NCBI GenBank assembly: GCA_017397065.1
Contig: JAFQKE010000028.1
Span: 69,062-133,061, forward strand
DNA: 64,000 nt
Direction of reading: 5' to 3'
DNA from: Clostridia bacterium
Lineage (GTDB): Bacteria; Bacillota_A; Clostridia; Oscillospirales; Acutalibacteraceae
The notes under the pieces were generated by a model, which saw nothing but the letters and a program-made list of their open reading frames with translations, was not told where the DNA came from and made no database searches. Below are positions 9,860-18,351 of this stretch, one piece after another (the first letter of the stretch is position 1; each line of letters begins with the position of its first letter). Both the position numbers and the translations under genes were made by a program.

Positions 9860-10576
9860 TTATTTATTTTTATTAACTATTCGGGAATCATATTTGCCGG
9901 TTTTAAGATCAATATATCTAACAAAAAGGGATACCTTGTTATCTTCATTTAAATTCTCCCAGATGAGATTTGTTAAGGAATCAATATCGGTATCGGGAAG
10001 CTCTAAGGTCTTGGGCTCACCCTCAAAGCTTGGGAGGGGATTTCCGTCACACTTGTAGGTGTGAATGAACTTTGCTTTTCCGGGGAGGGGATTAGAATAA
10101 GCGTAGGTGTAACGCTGACAGGAGGAGCCGTCACCATCGGCCGATTTTAAAATAGACATTGCATAGTTCATATCGCCGTTTTCAAGGCGGATAATGCCGG
10201 AAATTCTGGGGGTGTAGTTGGGGGCATCGTCCTCAAACTCACGGGTGCGGAGTGACTGCTCAAAGGTCATTTGTCTATCCATAAGCTCATAGATTGTGTC
10301 GGTCTGGTCGCCGTTGGTAACGATTGTTTTGTTACCAAGAACACGAACGGGAGCATAGATTATAAGGTGGGGGTCTACCATTTTGCTTTCATCAAAAGCC
10401 TGAGTGCGGATACCCTCGCCGTCCTCTACAAATACTCTGTTGCGGCTGTTTTCACTTCTACCCATTATAAAATAGGCGGTGATTGCCTTTTCGCCATCGG
10501 CAGATTTGCCGATTATTATTCCTCTGCCGTGGTAAGCAAGAGAGTTAAGTTCATTCCCAATAGTTTTGATTTCCAT
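9860..10576 (-). CDS. IMP cyclohydrolase, PurO-like (PF07826 type)
   Basis: 238 residues from the ATG at 10576; this start has AAAGGG nine bases upstream, whereas an ATG at 10585 sits almost on top of that site. It should close FAICAR to IMP, the last step of de novo purine synthesis. Visible features fit the PurO-like family of NTN-fold cyclohydrolases: the N-terminal GNELNSLAYHGRGIIIGKS, a central YFIMGRSENSRNR block and a C-terminal SLFVRYIDLKTG. It lies between purN and the stand-alone AICAR transformylase, which lacks the usual cyclohydrolase half. The family is best known from archaea but also occurs in Clostridia. The assignment rests on motif memory and context. Confidence 0.88.
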   Translation of the reverse strand: MEIKTIGNELNSLAYHGRGIIIGKSADGEKAITAYFIMGRSENSRNRVFVEDGEGIRTQAFDESKMVDPHLIIYAPVRVLGNKTIVTNGDQTDTIYELMDRQMTFEQSLRTREFEDDAPNYTPRISGIIRLENGDMNYAMSILKSADGDGSSCQRYTYAYSNPLPGKAKFIHTYKCDGNPLPSFEGEPKTLELPDTDIDSLTNLIWENLNEDNKVSLFVRYIDLKTGKYDSRIVNKNK

Positions 10577-10597
10577 AACACACATTCCCTTTCAAAA

Positions 10598-11230
10598 TTA
10601 TTCAGCTATTATTGTTTTACCGTCTTTAACGGTGATTTTTCCGTCACAGAAAAGCTTTGCGGCAAGGGGAAGAATCTTCCACTCGGCCTCAACCATAATT
10701 CGTTTTTGTAGGGTTTCGGGGGTGTCGCCCTCTTTTACCTCTACCGCCTTTTGCAGGATTATTGGACCCGCATCACACTCGGCGGTTACAAAATGTACCG
10801 TTGCACCCGATACCTTAACGCCCTTTTTAAGAGCCTCCTCGTGCACGTGCAGACCGTAAAAGCCTTTACCGCAAAAGGATGGAATAAGTGCAGGATGAAC
10901 GTTTATCATCTTGTTTTTAAAGGCATCGCAAACCTGCTCATCTAAAATGGTCATAAAGCCTGCGTAAACCACCAAATCCGCCTGCTCTTTAATAAGCATA
11001 TCACGCATTGCCGCACTGTAGGAGGCAATATCGGCGTAATCTTTTCTGATTAAGGTTCGGGTTTTAATGCCGGCGTTTTCGGCACGTGTTAGGGCGTAGG
11101 CATCTGCCTTGGAGGCTATAACGCAGGTGATTTTACCCGAGCCTAACTCCCCTGCCCTTTCGGCATCAATAAGTGCCTGAAGATTAGTACCGCCGCCCGA
11201 AACCAGAACAACGATTTTCTTTTCTATCAT
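10598..11230 (-). CDS. purN: Phosphoribosylglycinamide formyltransferase
   Basis: 210 residues, standard for PurN. It formylates GAR with 10-formyl-THF. The N-terminus VLVSGGGTNLQALIDA, the catalytic block INVHPALIPSF (Asn-His pair) and the downstream SGATVHFVTAECDAGPII are all intact. The ATG overlaps the purM stop by 4 bp, so the two are translationally coupled. The alternative enzyme PurT is not indicated. Confidence 0.97.
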   Translation of the reverse strand: MIEKKIVVLVSGGGTNLQALIDAERAGELGSGKITCVIASKADAYALTRAENAGIKTRTLIRKDYADIASYSAAMRDMLIKEQADLVVYAGFMTILDEQVCDAFKNKMINVHPALIPSFCGKGFYGLHVHEEALKKGVKVSGATVHFVTAECDAGPIILQKAVEVKEGDTPETLQKRIMVEAEWKILPLAAKLFCDGKITVKDGKTIIAE

Positions 11231-12264
11231 AAAATAACACCCTCGTCAGAGGAAACAACCTCGCCGATAATGTAGGCGTCCTCGCCGTTTGCATTTAAGA
11301 TTTCTACTGCCTTTTCGGCATCCTCTTTAGCAACGGTAACGCTCATACCAACACCCATATTAAAGGTGTTGAACATATCACGCTCGGGGATGTTGCCAAC
11401 CTTTGCAATGTAATTGAAAATAGGTAAGATTTTAAGTGCAGATTTATCTACCTTAACGCTTTTGCCATCGGGCAGAGCACGGGGAATATTCTCATAAAAT
11501 CCGCCGCCGGTGATGTGAGAAACAGCCTTAACCTTAACCTCTTTAAAGAGGGCGAGCATAGATTTTACATACATTTTTGTGGGGGTGAGTAAGGTCTCGC
11601 CCAAGGATTTGCCACCGAGCTCCTCAACGGGGGCGGTTAAATCTGCGTTTTCAATATCAAACACCTTGCGAACCAAGGAGAAGCCGTTGGAGTGAACGCC
11701 GGTGGAGGCAAGAGCAATAACCACGTCGCCGTCGGTAACGGTGTTTTTATCTAAGATTTTTGATTTATCTACAACGCCGGTGCAGTAGCCTGCAAGGTCA
11801 TAATCCTCCTCGGGCATAAGACCGGGATGCTCGGCAGTTTCGCCACCGATTAAAGCACAGCCTGCCTGAACGCAACCCTCGGCAACGCCGCCAACGATAT
11901 CGGCGATTTTTTCGGGATAGTTTTTGCCGCAAGCGATATAATCAAGGAAGAAAAGAGGCTTTGCGCCACAGCAGATAATATCATTTGCACACATTGCAAC
12001 GCAGTCGATACCGATTGTATCGTGCTTATCAAGAAGCATTGCGAGCTTGATTTTGGTGCCAACACCGTCGGTGCCCGAAACCAAAACGGGTTCACTAATT
12101 CCGGTGAGGTCTAAGCCAAAGCAACCGCCAAAGCCGCCAACATCATCAAGGCAACCCTCGTTTTTGGTTCTTGCAATGTGCTTTTTCATAAGCTCTACCG
12201 AACGGTAGCCGGCGGTAATATCAACGCCTGCTGCTGCGTAGCTTTCTGATCTTGAATTTTTCAT
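11227..12264 (-). CDS. purM: Phosphoribosylformylglycinamidine cyclo-ligase (AIR synthetase)
   Basis: 345 residues, normal. It turns FGAM into AIR with ATP. Conserved blocks are GGFGGCFGLD (about residues 43-52), VSGTDGVGTKIKLA, GGETAEHPG and the C-terminal SHITGGGFYENIPR. It is coupled to purN through a 4-bp overlap and is separated from purF by a 617-bp gap filled with tandem repeats, so ribosomes must re-initiate here. Confidence 0.97.
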   Translation of the reverse strand: MKNSRSESYAAAGVDITAGYRSVELMKKHIARTKNEGCLDDVGGFGGCFGLDLTGISEPVLVSGTDGVGTKIKLAMLLDKHDTIGIDCVAMCANDIICCGAKPLFFLDYIACGKNYPEKIADIVGGVAEGCVQAGCALIGGETAEHPGLMPEEDYDLAGYCTGVVDKSKILDKNTVTDGDVVIALASTGVHSNGFSLVRKVFDIENADLTAPVEELGGKSLGETLLTPTKMYVKSMLALFKEVKVKAVSHITGGGFYENIPRALPDGKSVKVDKSALKILPIFNYIAKVGNIPERDMFNTFNMGVGMSVTVAKEDAEKAVEILNANGEDAYIIGEVVSSDEGVIL

Positions 12265-12387
12265 AATGTATTCCTCTTTTCCTTAAATTTCGTTTATGTG
12301 AATAATGTTTTTTTACCTGCTCCACCGCTAATGCGGTCCGCCCTGCCCCTGAAGGGGAAGACTTTGGGAGGTTTTGTTTAAATTTTT

Positions 12388-12415
12388 GCGGACAGTCCGG
12401 GAGGCCTGTCCCTAC
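12388..12415. repeat. GTAGGG-capped hairpin (GGACAG subtype)
   Basis: A copy of the dispersed hairpin whose arms are GCGGACAGTCC and GGCCTGTCCCTAC. It sits between the purM start and the 104-bp tandem array. The same subtype is found at 48064, 55354, 60307 (other orientation) and 60779. The 85 bp before it also hold a short CCCCTGAAGGGG hairpin. Confidence 0.7.
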
Positions 12416-12416
12416 A

Positions 12417-12886
12417 GTTTACACCCGAATAACAAAAATGTAATATGGGCAATTTAATCAAAGCCTTAGCCGTAGAGAAAATTGTTTGGATTGAATTTTT
12501 CGTGCGAGGTTTTTACCACAGTTTACACCCGAATAATAAAAATGTAATACGGGCTATTTAATCAAGGCCTAGCCGCAGAGAAAATTGTTCAGATTGGTTT
12601 TTTTGTGCGAGTTTTTTACCACAGTTCACACCGCCCAAGCAACAAAAATGTAATACGGGCAATTTAATCAAGGCCTAGCCGTAGAGAAAATTGTTTAGAG
12701 TGCCGTTTTGGGTGAGCAGTGCCGTACATTTTGTACTGCCCCGACCCAAAATGGTGCTATGGGTAATTTAATCAAGGCCTAGCCGTAGAGAAAATTGTTC
12801 AGATTGAATTTTTCGTGCGAGGAGCTGTGCTATCTGCACCGCCCGAGCAACAAAAATACAATATGGACAATTTAATCAAGGCTACT
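12417..12886. repeat. 104-bp tandem repeat array between purM and purF, about 4.5 units
   Basis: The anchor AATTTAATCAAGGCCTAG (with small changes) recurs at 12451, 12555, 12661, 12765 and 12869, that is every 104, 106, 104 and 104 bp. A second anchor GAGAAAATTGTT recurs in step. Within units, segments differ: one unit carries a GCAGTGCCGTACA block with a palindrome around ACATTTTGTACTG. The array runs into the purF stop codon, so in the mRNA it begins immediately after purF. A related single unit follows the AICAR formyltransferase stop at 8541-8623. No ORF is maintained across it. Confidence 0.85.
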
Positions 12887-14303
12887 CTTTGCCATTCCAG
12901 CAGTAGGTGCATAGTTTACATGGTTCAAGGCCGATAGCTTTAATTACTCCCTCCAAGGACTGAAACTCCAAGGAAGCAAAATTAAGTTTTTCAGCAATGG
13001 ACTTGCGGAGATTTTTGCCACGCTCGGTGAAAGGGTCGCTATATTCTTCTAAATATTTAAAGCCCTCTTCTCCCTCTAATTCCATAATTGTCTGCCTTGC
13101 AATAAGCTCCATTTCATCGGTAGCACGAGAAAAATTAAGATATTTACAACTGTACATAATAGGCGGACAGGCAGAACGCATATGCACCGACTCTGCACCG
13201 TTATCATAAAGAAAATCTACCGTTTCTTTAAGCTGAGTTCCACGAACAATGGAATCATCAACAAAAAGGAGATTTTTACCCTTAATTAAATCGTGAACGG
13301 GAACCTGTTTCATTTTAGCAATGCGATTACGCTCAATTTGCTTTTGCGGCGTAAAGCTTCTCGCCCACGTTGGGGTATATTTTATAAAAGCACGTGCAAA
13401 GGGAATATGACTTTGATTTGCATAACCGATGGCGTGAGGTGTACCCGAATCGGGAACGCCGCCCACATAATCTACCACCTCGGCATTGCCAACCTCTTTG
13501 TCGTGCTCGGCCATTATACCGCCGTTGCGGTAGCGCATAATCTCAACATTAACACCCTCGTAGGTGGAATTGGGATAGCCATAATAGCTCCAAAGGAAGG
13601 AGCACATTTTCATCTCCTTGCCGGGGGGTGAAAGCTGAGTGCAATCCTCTGCGGTGATTTCTACAATTTCTGCAGGGCCAAGCTCCTTATAATCCTCGTA
13701 GCCCAGCTTCTGATAAGCAAAGGATTCAAAGGAAACACAAAAGCCCTCATCACATCTGCCAACCAAAACGGGAAGTCTGCCAACTCTGTCACGTGCGGCG
13801 ATGATGCTGCCCTTATCGGTTAGGATTATGATTGTGGTTGTACCCTTTACAACCTCCTGCACAAAGCGAATACCATCGGCAAAATTTTCTTTTTGATTTA
13901 TAAGAGCGGCGATGAGCTCGGTGGGATTTACCCTGCCGCCCGTCATCGAATCAAAATATCCGCCCTTGGAAAGATAGTCGTTAATCAACTCGTCGGCATT
14001 GTTTACAATACCAATGTTGCAAATTGCATATGTGCCAAGCTTAGAACGGATAAGCAACGGCTGAGGCTCAAAATCGCTTATACAACCGATAGCGGCAAAT
14101 CCGTGCATTTCTTCAAACACTTTTTCAAACTTGGTACGAAAAGGAGAATTTTGAATATTATGTATTTCACGCTGATGACCTATTTCTGAATCATAAGCCG
14201 CCATACCGCCCCTACGTGTGCCTAAATGTGAATGATAATCGGTACCAAAAAAAACGTCTGCCATAGCATCGTGCTTGGTAACCGCACCAAAAAATCCTCC
14301 CAT
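12882..14303 (-). CDS. purF: PurF-like amidophosphoribosyltransferase lacking the N-terminal cysteine
   Basis: 473 residues. The PRTase domain is clear: the PRPP loop VDDSIVRGTQ lies near residues 341-350, and the C-terminal CKLCTYCWNGKE resembles the Fe-S cysteine region of Bacillus-type PurF. The glutaminase half is unusual. Classic PurF exposes a catalytic Cys as residue 1 after processing and has HRGQE and GHxRYxT motifs; here the start is MGGFFGAVTK with no cysteine in the first 70 residues, HRGQE is replaced by TRRGG, and GHxRY is not seen. The ATG at 14303 has AGGAGATG eight bases upstream and no longer in-frame start adds a Cys. Divergent PurF paralogues of this kind are known in Bacteroidetes and Clostridia. 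It could use ammonia, work with another glutaminase, or have shifted role. Confidence 0.9.
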   Translation of the reverse strand: MGGFFGAVTKHDAMADVFFGTDYHSHLGTRRGGMAAYDSEIGHQREIHNIQNSPFRTKFEKVFEEMHGFAAIGCISDFEPQPLLIRSKLGTYAICNIGIVNNADELINDYLSKGGYFDSMTGGRVNPTELIAALINQKENFADGIRFVQEVVKGTTTIIILTDKGSIIAARDRVGRLPVLVGRCDEGFCVSFESFAYQKLGYEDYKELGPAEIVEITAEDCTQLSPPGKEMKMCSFLWSYYGYPNSTYEGVNVEIMRYRNGGIMAEHDKEVGNAEVVDYVGGVPDSGTPHAIGYANQSHIPFARAFIKYTPTWARSFTPQKQIERNRIAKMKQVPVHDLIKGKNLLFVDDSIVRGTQLKETVDFLYDNGAESVHMRSACPPIMYSCKYLNFSRATDEMELIARQTIMELEGEEGFKYLEEYSDPFTERGKNLRKSIAEKLNFASLEFQSLEGVIKAIGLEPCKLCTYCWNGKE

Positions 14304-14372
14304 TTTTAATCATCTCCTGAACTATTTGCTGTTTTAATTTTTGATATTTTATTTTTCTATATAAACAGTTGC

Positions 14373-14399
14373 AGCCGACCAAGGCTATGATGGTCGGCG
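14373..14399. other. Inter-cistronic hairpin between purE and purF
   Basis: GCCGACC and GGTCGGC pair around an 11-base loop in the 109-bp gap between purE and purF. A second small inverted repeat (CACCGTTT/AAACGG) overlaps the purE stop. No T-run follows, so it looks more like an RNA-stability or processing structure than a terminator. Confidence 0.5.
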
Positions 14400-14412
14400 C
14401 AAATCACACCGT

Positions 14413-14913
14413 TTAAAAACGGCGTGAAAACTCTTCATTTATTTGACGGTCTTTTTCCAAAACGTCACGTGCAGCCTTTGCTCTTTCGGCCAAAAGCTTG
14501 GTGGTAAGGTCGGCATCATTAACCGCCAAAATCTGAATTGCAAGAAGTGCGGCGTTTGCGGCACCGTCAATAGCAACGGTTGCAACAGGGATTCCTGCCG
14601 GCATTTGAACGGTGGAAAGAAGTGCATCCATACCATCTAAAACCGATGCCTTTATGGGAATACCGATAACCGGCAAAACGGTGTTTGCGGCAATGGCGCC
14701 TGCTAAATGGGCAGCCTTGCCTGCGGCGGCTATCATAACACCGAATCCATTTTCAGCGGCAAGCGATGCAAAGGTCTTGGCCTGCTCGGGAGTGCGGTGT
14801 GCCGAAAGCACATGAACCTCAAAAGGAACTTCATACGTCCTTAAAACTTCTACAGCCTTTTTAACTACGGGAAGGTCGCTATCGCTTCCCATAATAATTG
14901 CAACTTTTTTCAT
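14413..14913 (-). CDS. purE: N5-carboxyaminoimidazole ribonucleotide mutase
   Basis: 166 residues from the ATG at 14913, ten bases after AAAGGA; a TTG two codons upstream is also in frame. PurE rearranges N5-CAIR to CAIR (class I) or carboxylates AIR directly (class II). GSDSD near the N-terminus, SAHRTP and the AAGKAAHLAG block resemble class I enzymes. No purK, purC or purB is seen in the window, so these must lie elsewhere or purK may be absent. It is the first gene of the operon and starts about 45 bp after the riboswitch terminator. Confidence 0.96.
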   Translation of the reverse strand: MKKVAIIMGSDSDLPVVKKAVEVLRTYEVPFEVHVLSAHRTPEQAKTFASLAAENGFGVMIAAAGKAAHLAGAIAANTVLPVIGIPIKASVLDGMDALLSTVQMPAGIPVATVAIDGAANAALLAIQILAVNDADLTTKLLAERAKAARDVLEKDRQINEEFSRRF

Positions 14914-14957
14914 ATGCAAACATTCCTTTCATTTGTTTTGAAAATAATAAAAAACAA

Positions 14958-15000
14958 AAAGGCGGTCTTATCCCTTTAGTTAGGAAACAAGACTGCCCAG
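14958..15000 (-). terminator. Riboswitch-controlled intrinsic terminator upstream of purE
   Basis: In the transcript the arm GGGCAGTCTTGTTTCCT pairs with AAGGGATAAGACCGCC and is followed by TTTTTGTTTTTT. The 5' arm uses the CTGGGCA end of the ZTP aptamer, so ligand-bound aptamer and terminator are mutually exclusive. This is the standard layout of a transcriptional ON switch. Confidence 0.85.
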
Positions 15001-15092
15001 ACGGTCGGCAAAAGCCGGTATAAGTTAAAACCTTACCCTATTTTCTTTGCTCCATGTGGTGCTCCACTTAATTCCGTCAGGGACAAAGAAAG
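14991..15092 (-). promoter_or_regulatory. ZTP riboswitch (pfl RNA)
   Basis: Read on the minus strand, TTTCTTTG and CAAAGAAA close the first subdomain (15092-15041), which carries CCTGACGGAA and the AGTGGAGCACCACATGGAGC region. The second subdomain has a GCCGACCGTCTGGGCA block (15010-14995), nearly the family signature GCCGACCGCCUGGGCA. A linker of about 25 bases separates the two. It lies about 25 bases after the predicted transcription start and ahead of purE. pfl RNAs sense ZTP/ZMP, which build up when 10-formyl-THF is low, and turn on purine and folate genes; fhs and two formyltransferases are in this operon. Confidence 0.9.
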
Positions 15093-15123
15093 CTATAATA
15101 TTTATGTTTCAAATAACAAAAAT

Positions 15124-15152
15124 ATTATACCATATAAGGCAATTTGTGTCAA
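15124..15152 (-). promoter_or_regulatory. Sigma-A promoter of the purine operon
   Basis: On the minus strand TTGACA (15152-15147), a 17-bp spacer and TATAAT (15129-15124), a full consensus match. Transcription should start near 15117 and run through the riboswitch into nine genes, ending after fhs. Confidence 0.88.
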
Positions 15153-15217
15153 TGAATAAAAGTTCTTTTTTAAGGCTTTTTTTATTTTTAGTTAAATTTC
15201 ATAATTAACGCAAAAAA

Positions 15218-16432
15218 CTATTTGTTATTTTTGAAAAATTTTCTGTTCCATAAAGGGATTGTAACAAAGCAAACAGCGGTACCAAGCACCGCAATCAAAG
15301 CCCAAACACCCACCGTTACCGACCAACCGGAGTTATCGGTAAGCAGGGCGATTCCGTAGGTAGAAACGGCACTGCCCACATAGGTGCAGGAGTTAAGAAG
15401 CCCCGAAACCAAAGATATTTTTCCGGTGCTTTTGTAAAAGGACGGCACCATACAAATAAGCATAAGATTTACGCCGTGCATTGCGCCCACCAAAACGGCA
15501 AGGCAAACAATTGATATTACAGCACTGCCGCCGTTTAAAAGATAAAGTATAGCAGCCGCAATACTGCCGACGCCGAATATTACACCAGCCGAAAGAACAG
15601 GGCTTTTGAAAACCTTGTAATAGAGCCAACCGCCAAAGCCGTGGCAGACCATACTGAATATGGGAAGCACAACGCTTGTGAGAATTGCCAAAGCACTTCC
15701 GAGCTTAAACATATCGTCAATATAGGTGGGAGTCCAGGTTGTAACGCCGTCACGAAGAGCTCCCTGAAGCACAATCGCCATCATTATAAGCACAAAAAGA
15801 AGGTCTATTCTAAAGCGGCCAAGCGGAGGAGCGAATTTAAAATTATTATCGCCTTTTAAATCGGAATCCGAATCGATTTTCGGGCAGAGCATCTGCCACA
15901 CAAACAGCATAAAAACGCCCAAAACAGCCGAAACCCAAAATACGCTTTTCCAGCCCCAAAGGGAGATTAAAAGGGGTGATATTAAAAACACAACTATGGT
16001 ACCTGCCGAGCTTCCGTAAGAGACCTTAACGCTTGCCTTGCGGTATTCATCACCCTCAAAGAGGTTTACCATAAGGCGTACCATTGGCGGCCACATAAAG
16101 GCTTGAGCAAATCCGTTTACGCTCCATAGCACCGCCATTTGAATTGGATTATTGCAAAACGGGATTATTATGTTGATAAAAACAGAAATCAAAAGTCCTG
16201 CAAAAACAAGTCGCTTAGGTTGGATTTTATCACCCATAAAGCCGCTTATTATCTGCCCCACTCCGTATGTTATAAAGCTGCCTGTAAGTGCAACCGAAAG
16301 CGAAGCATTACTAAAGCCGGTGGATTTTACCATTTCTACCAAAACGGCACCATAATTTATACGGGTTATGTAGCTTATAAGATATGTAGCCGCAAAAAGG
16401 TAGGCAACGGCACCGCCGCTCAGCTTTTTCAT
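15218..16432 (-). CDS. MFS transporter of the organophosphate:phosphate antiporter type
   Basis: 404 residues with about 12 hydrophobic segments. The block NGFAQAFMWPPMVRLM (about residues 110-125) resembles the NGxxQGxGWPP motif of GlpT/UhpT/UhpC carriers, and the N-terminal SYITRINYGAVL also fits. The likely substrate is a phosphorylated sugar, glycerol-3-phosphate or a related anion, but no residue seen here fixes it. It is a single gene on the minus strand between the pur promoter and nhaC. The last residues are basic and cytoplasmic. Confidence 0.85.
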   Translation of the reverse strand: MKKLSGGAVAYLFAATYLISYITRINYGAVLVEMVKSTGFSNASLSVALTGSFITYGVGQIISGFMGDKIQPKRLVFAGLLISVFINIIIPFCNNPIQMAVLWSVNGFAQAFMWPPMVRLMVNLFEGDEYRKASVKVSYGSSAGTIVVFLISPLLISLWGWKSVFWVSAVLGVFMLFVWQMLCPKIDSDSDLKGDNNFKFAPPLGRFRIDLLFVLIMMAIVLQGALRDGVTTWTPTYIDDMFKLGSALAILTSVVLPIFSMVCHGFGGWLYYKVFKSPVLSAGVIFGVGSIAAAILYLLNGGSAVISIVCLAVLVGAMHGVNLMLICMVPSFYKSTGKISLVSGLLNSCTYVGSAVSTYGIALLTDNSGWSVTVGVWALIAVLGTAVCFVTIPLWNRKFFKNNK

Positions 16433-16497
16433 CTAAAATCATCCCTTTTAAAAGACATTTACGCAACAATATTAGCACAGTTAAAATATGATGTCAA

Positions 16498-16528
16498 TAA
16501 AAAAAGGTTGCCCGAAAGCAACCTTTTT
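16498..16528 (-). terminator. Intrinsic terminator after the NhaC gene
   Basis: AAAAGGTTGC and GCAACCTTTT form a 10-bp stem around CCGAAA, followed on the minus strand by TTTTTTTATT, eight bases past the antiporter stop. The plus strand also has a short T-run. Confidence 0.88.
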
Positions 16529-16535
16529 AAAAAGC

Positions 16536-18293
16536 TTATTCTACCGCTTTATTTTTTGTTGCAAATTTAATTACAAACAAAACGGCAATGGTCATAACTA
16601 CTGCCATAGGCAGGCATATCCAAGCATTCTGAATAAAGGGAGCAATAAGGAAGTTTACAAAGGATATTGCCGCAACAGTAATTGCATAGGGAAGCTGAGT
16701 TGATACGTGATTTATGTGGTCGCACTGTGCACCCGCAGAGGACATAATGGTTGTATCGGAGATGGGTGAGCAGTGGTCGCCGCAAACGGCACCTGCAAGG
16801 CAGGCAGACATACCAATAACCATAAGAGTATGGTCGGCAGGGTCGGGGAAGAGAACAATAACAATGGGAATAAGTATACCAAATGTACCCCATGATGTTC
16901 CGGTTGAGAAAGAAAGTATGCAAGCAACAACAAATATAATTGCAGGTAAGAAAAGATTTAAGTTTCCTGCGGCGTTTTCCATAAGCTGTGCAACAAAGAT
17001 TTTTGCACCGAGCAAGGAGGTCATATTTTTAAGTGCGGTTGCCATAGTTAAAATGAGAATTGCAGAAACCATTGCCTTAAAGCCTGCAGGAATACTATCC
17101 ATAGCAGATTTAAAGCTTACAACTCTTCTTATAAGCATATAAACAATTACAATAACAAGTGTAATGAGTGCACCCCAAGGCAGACCTACGGTTGCATCGG
17201 TATCGGAGAATGCCGAAACAATGTTGATTCCCTTAAAGGAGTTGCCGTTACCTACATAAAGAAGTGCAGCAACAGAGCATACAATTAAAATTATAATAGG
17301 TAATACTAAATCAACAACCTTGCCTCTTTCGGAGCCTTTTTCATTGCTCGCATCAGAAACCTGTTCGCCCTTACCGCCAAAAAGGTCGCCCTTCATAGCC
17401 ATAAGCTCGTGCTTTCTCATTGGGCCGTAATCAAACTTCATAAGGGTGAGAGTTATAATAAACACAAAGGTTAAAATGGAATAGAAGTTATAGGGAATAG
17501 CCTCAATAAACATTCCAAGTCCCTTGCCCTCGGGGAAGGAGGAGGAAACTGCGGCTGCCCAAGATGAGATAGGTGCTATCATACAAACGGGAGCTGCGGT
17601 AGCATCAATTAAATATGCGAATTTTGAACGGGAAATCTTGGCTTTATCGGTAACGGGACGCATAATTGAACCGACTGTAAGGCAGTTGAAATAGTCGTCG
17701 ATAAAGATTAAAACACCTAAAACAAAGGTTGCAAGAGAGGCACCCACTTTAGATTTTATGTGTTTTTCAGCCCAACGGCCAAATGCGGCAGAACCGCCCG
17801 ATTTGTTGATAAGAATAACCATAATTCCAAGTAAAACAAGGAACATAAATATACCTGCCGTGCCCGAAATTGCATCGGTAATACCGGTGGTAACTATGTT
17901 ATCCATCGCTCCTGTAAAGCTGAAGTTGGCCGAAAGAACACCGCCAACCACAATACCGATAAAGAGTGATGAGAACACCTCTTTGGTAATGAGAGCAAGC
18001 ACAATTGCTATGATTGGTGGCACAAGTGCCCAGAAAGAAGAATAAAGAGGTCTTTCTGCCTTGGCCGTTTCCATTGCGAGCTTATAATGCTCCTCGTGAT
18101 TTTCGTCATAATAGTCTGTGCTTTCGGGATTTTTGTGGTCTGTGTATTTGTCTAGATAATCAAAAGCAACTTCGGAATCTGAAAAATCATATGATGAAAA
18201 ATCAGGTGCTTCGGCTGCCGCACTAAAGCTAAACATAGACACAGCAATGATTACCACAAATAGCATTGCTACAAGTTTTTTTGCTATTGCCAT
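16536..18293 (-). CDS. Na+/H+ antiporter, NhaC family
   Basis: 585 residues. The N-terminus (about residues 1-27) looks like a cleavable signal or first membrane segment ending in SAAAEA. It is followed by ~50 polar, acidic residues (DFSDSEVAFDYLDKY) outside the cell, and then by 11-12 membrane spans. Motifs such as FIDDYFNCLTVG, STGTSWGTFGILIP and CGDHCSPISDTTI are typical of NhaC-type Na+/H+ or malate-type antiporters. NhaC proteins are usually nearer 450-520 residues; the extra length is the N-terminal extension. It would exchange Na+ for H+ across the membrane; substrate specificity is not certain. Confidence 0.9.
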   Translation of the reverse strand: MAIAKKLVAMLFVVIIAVSMFSFSAAAEAPDFSSYDFSDSEVAFDYLDKYTDHKNPESTDYYDENHEEHYKLAMETAKAERPLYSSFWALVPPIIAIVLALITKEVFSSLFIGIVVGGVLSANFSFTGAMDNIVTTGITDAISGTAGIFMFLVLLGIMVILINKSGGSAAFGRWAEKHIKSKVGASLATFVLGVLIFIDDYFNCLTVGSIMRPVTDKAKISRSKFAYLIDATAAPVCMIAPISSWAAAVSSSFPEGKGLGMFIEAIPYNFYSILTFVFIITLTLMKFDYGPMRKHELMAMKGDLFGGKGEQVSDASNEKGSERGKVVDLVLPIIILIVCSVAALLYVGNGNSFKGINIVSAFSDTDATVGLPWGALITLVIVIVYMLIRRVVSFKSAMDSIPAGFKAMVSAILILTMATALKNMTSLLGAKIFVAQLMENAAGNLNLFLPAIIFVVACILSFSTGTSWGTFGILIPIVIVLFPDPADHTLMVIGMSACLAGAVCGDHCSPISDTTIMSSAGAQCDHINHVSTQLPYAITVAAISFVNFLIAPFIQNAWICLPMAVVMTIAVLFVIKFATKNKAVE

Positions 18294-18351
18294 TTTTTGT
18301 TTTCTCCTTTTTAAAATAAGTTATTCGATACCCATCGACATTTATAGACAA

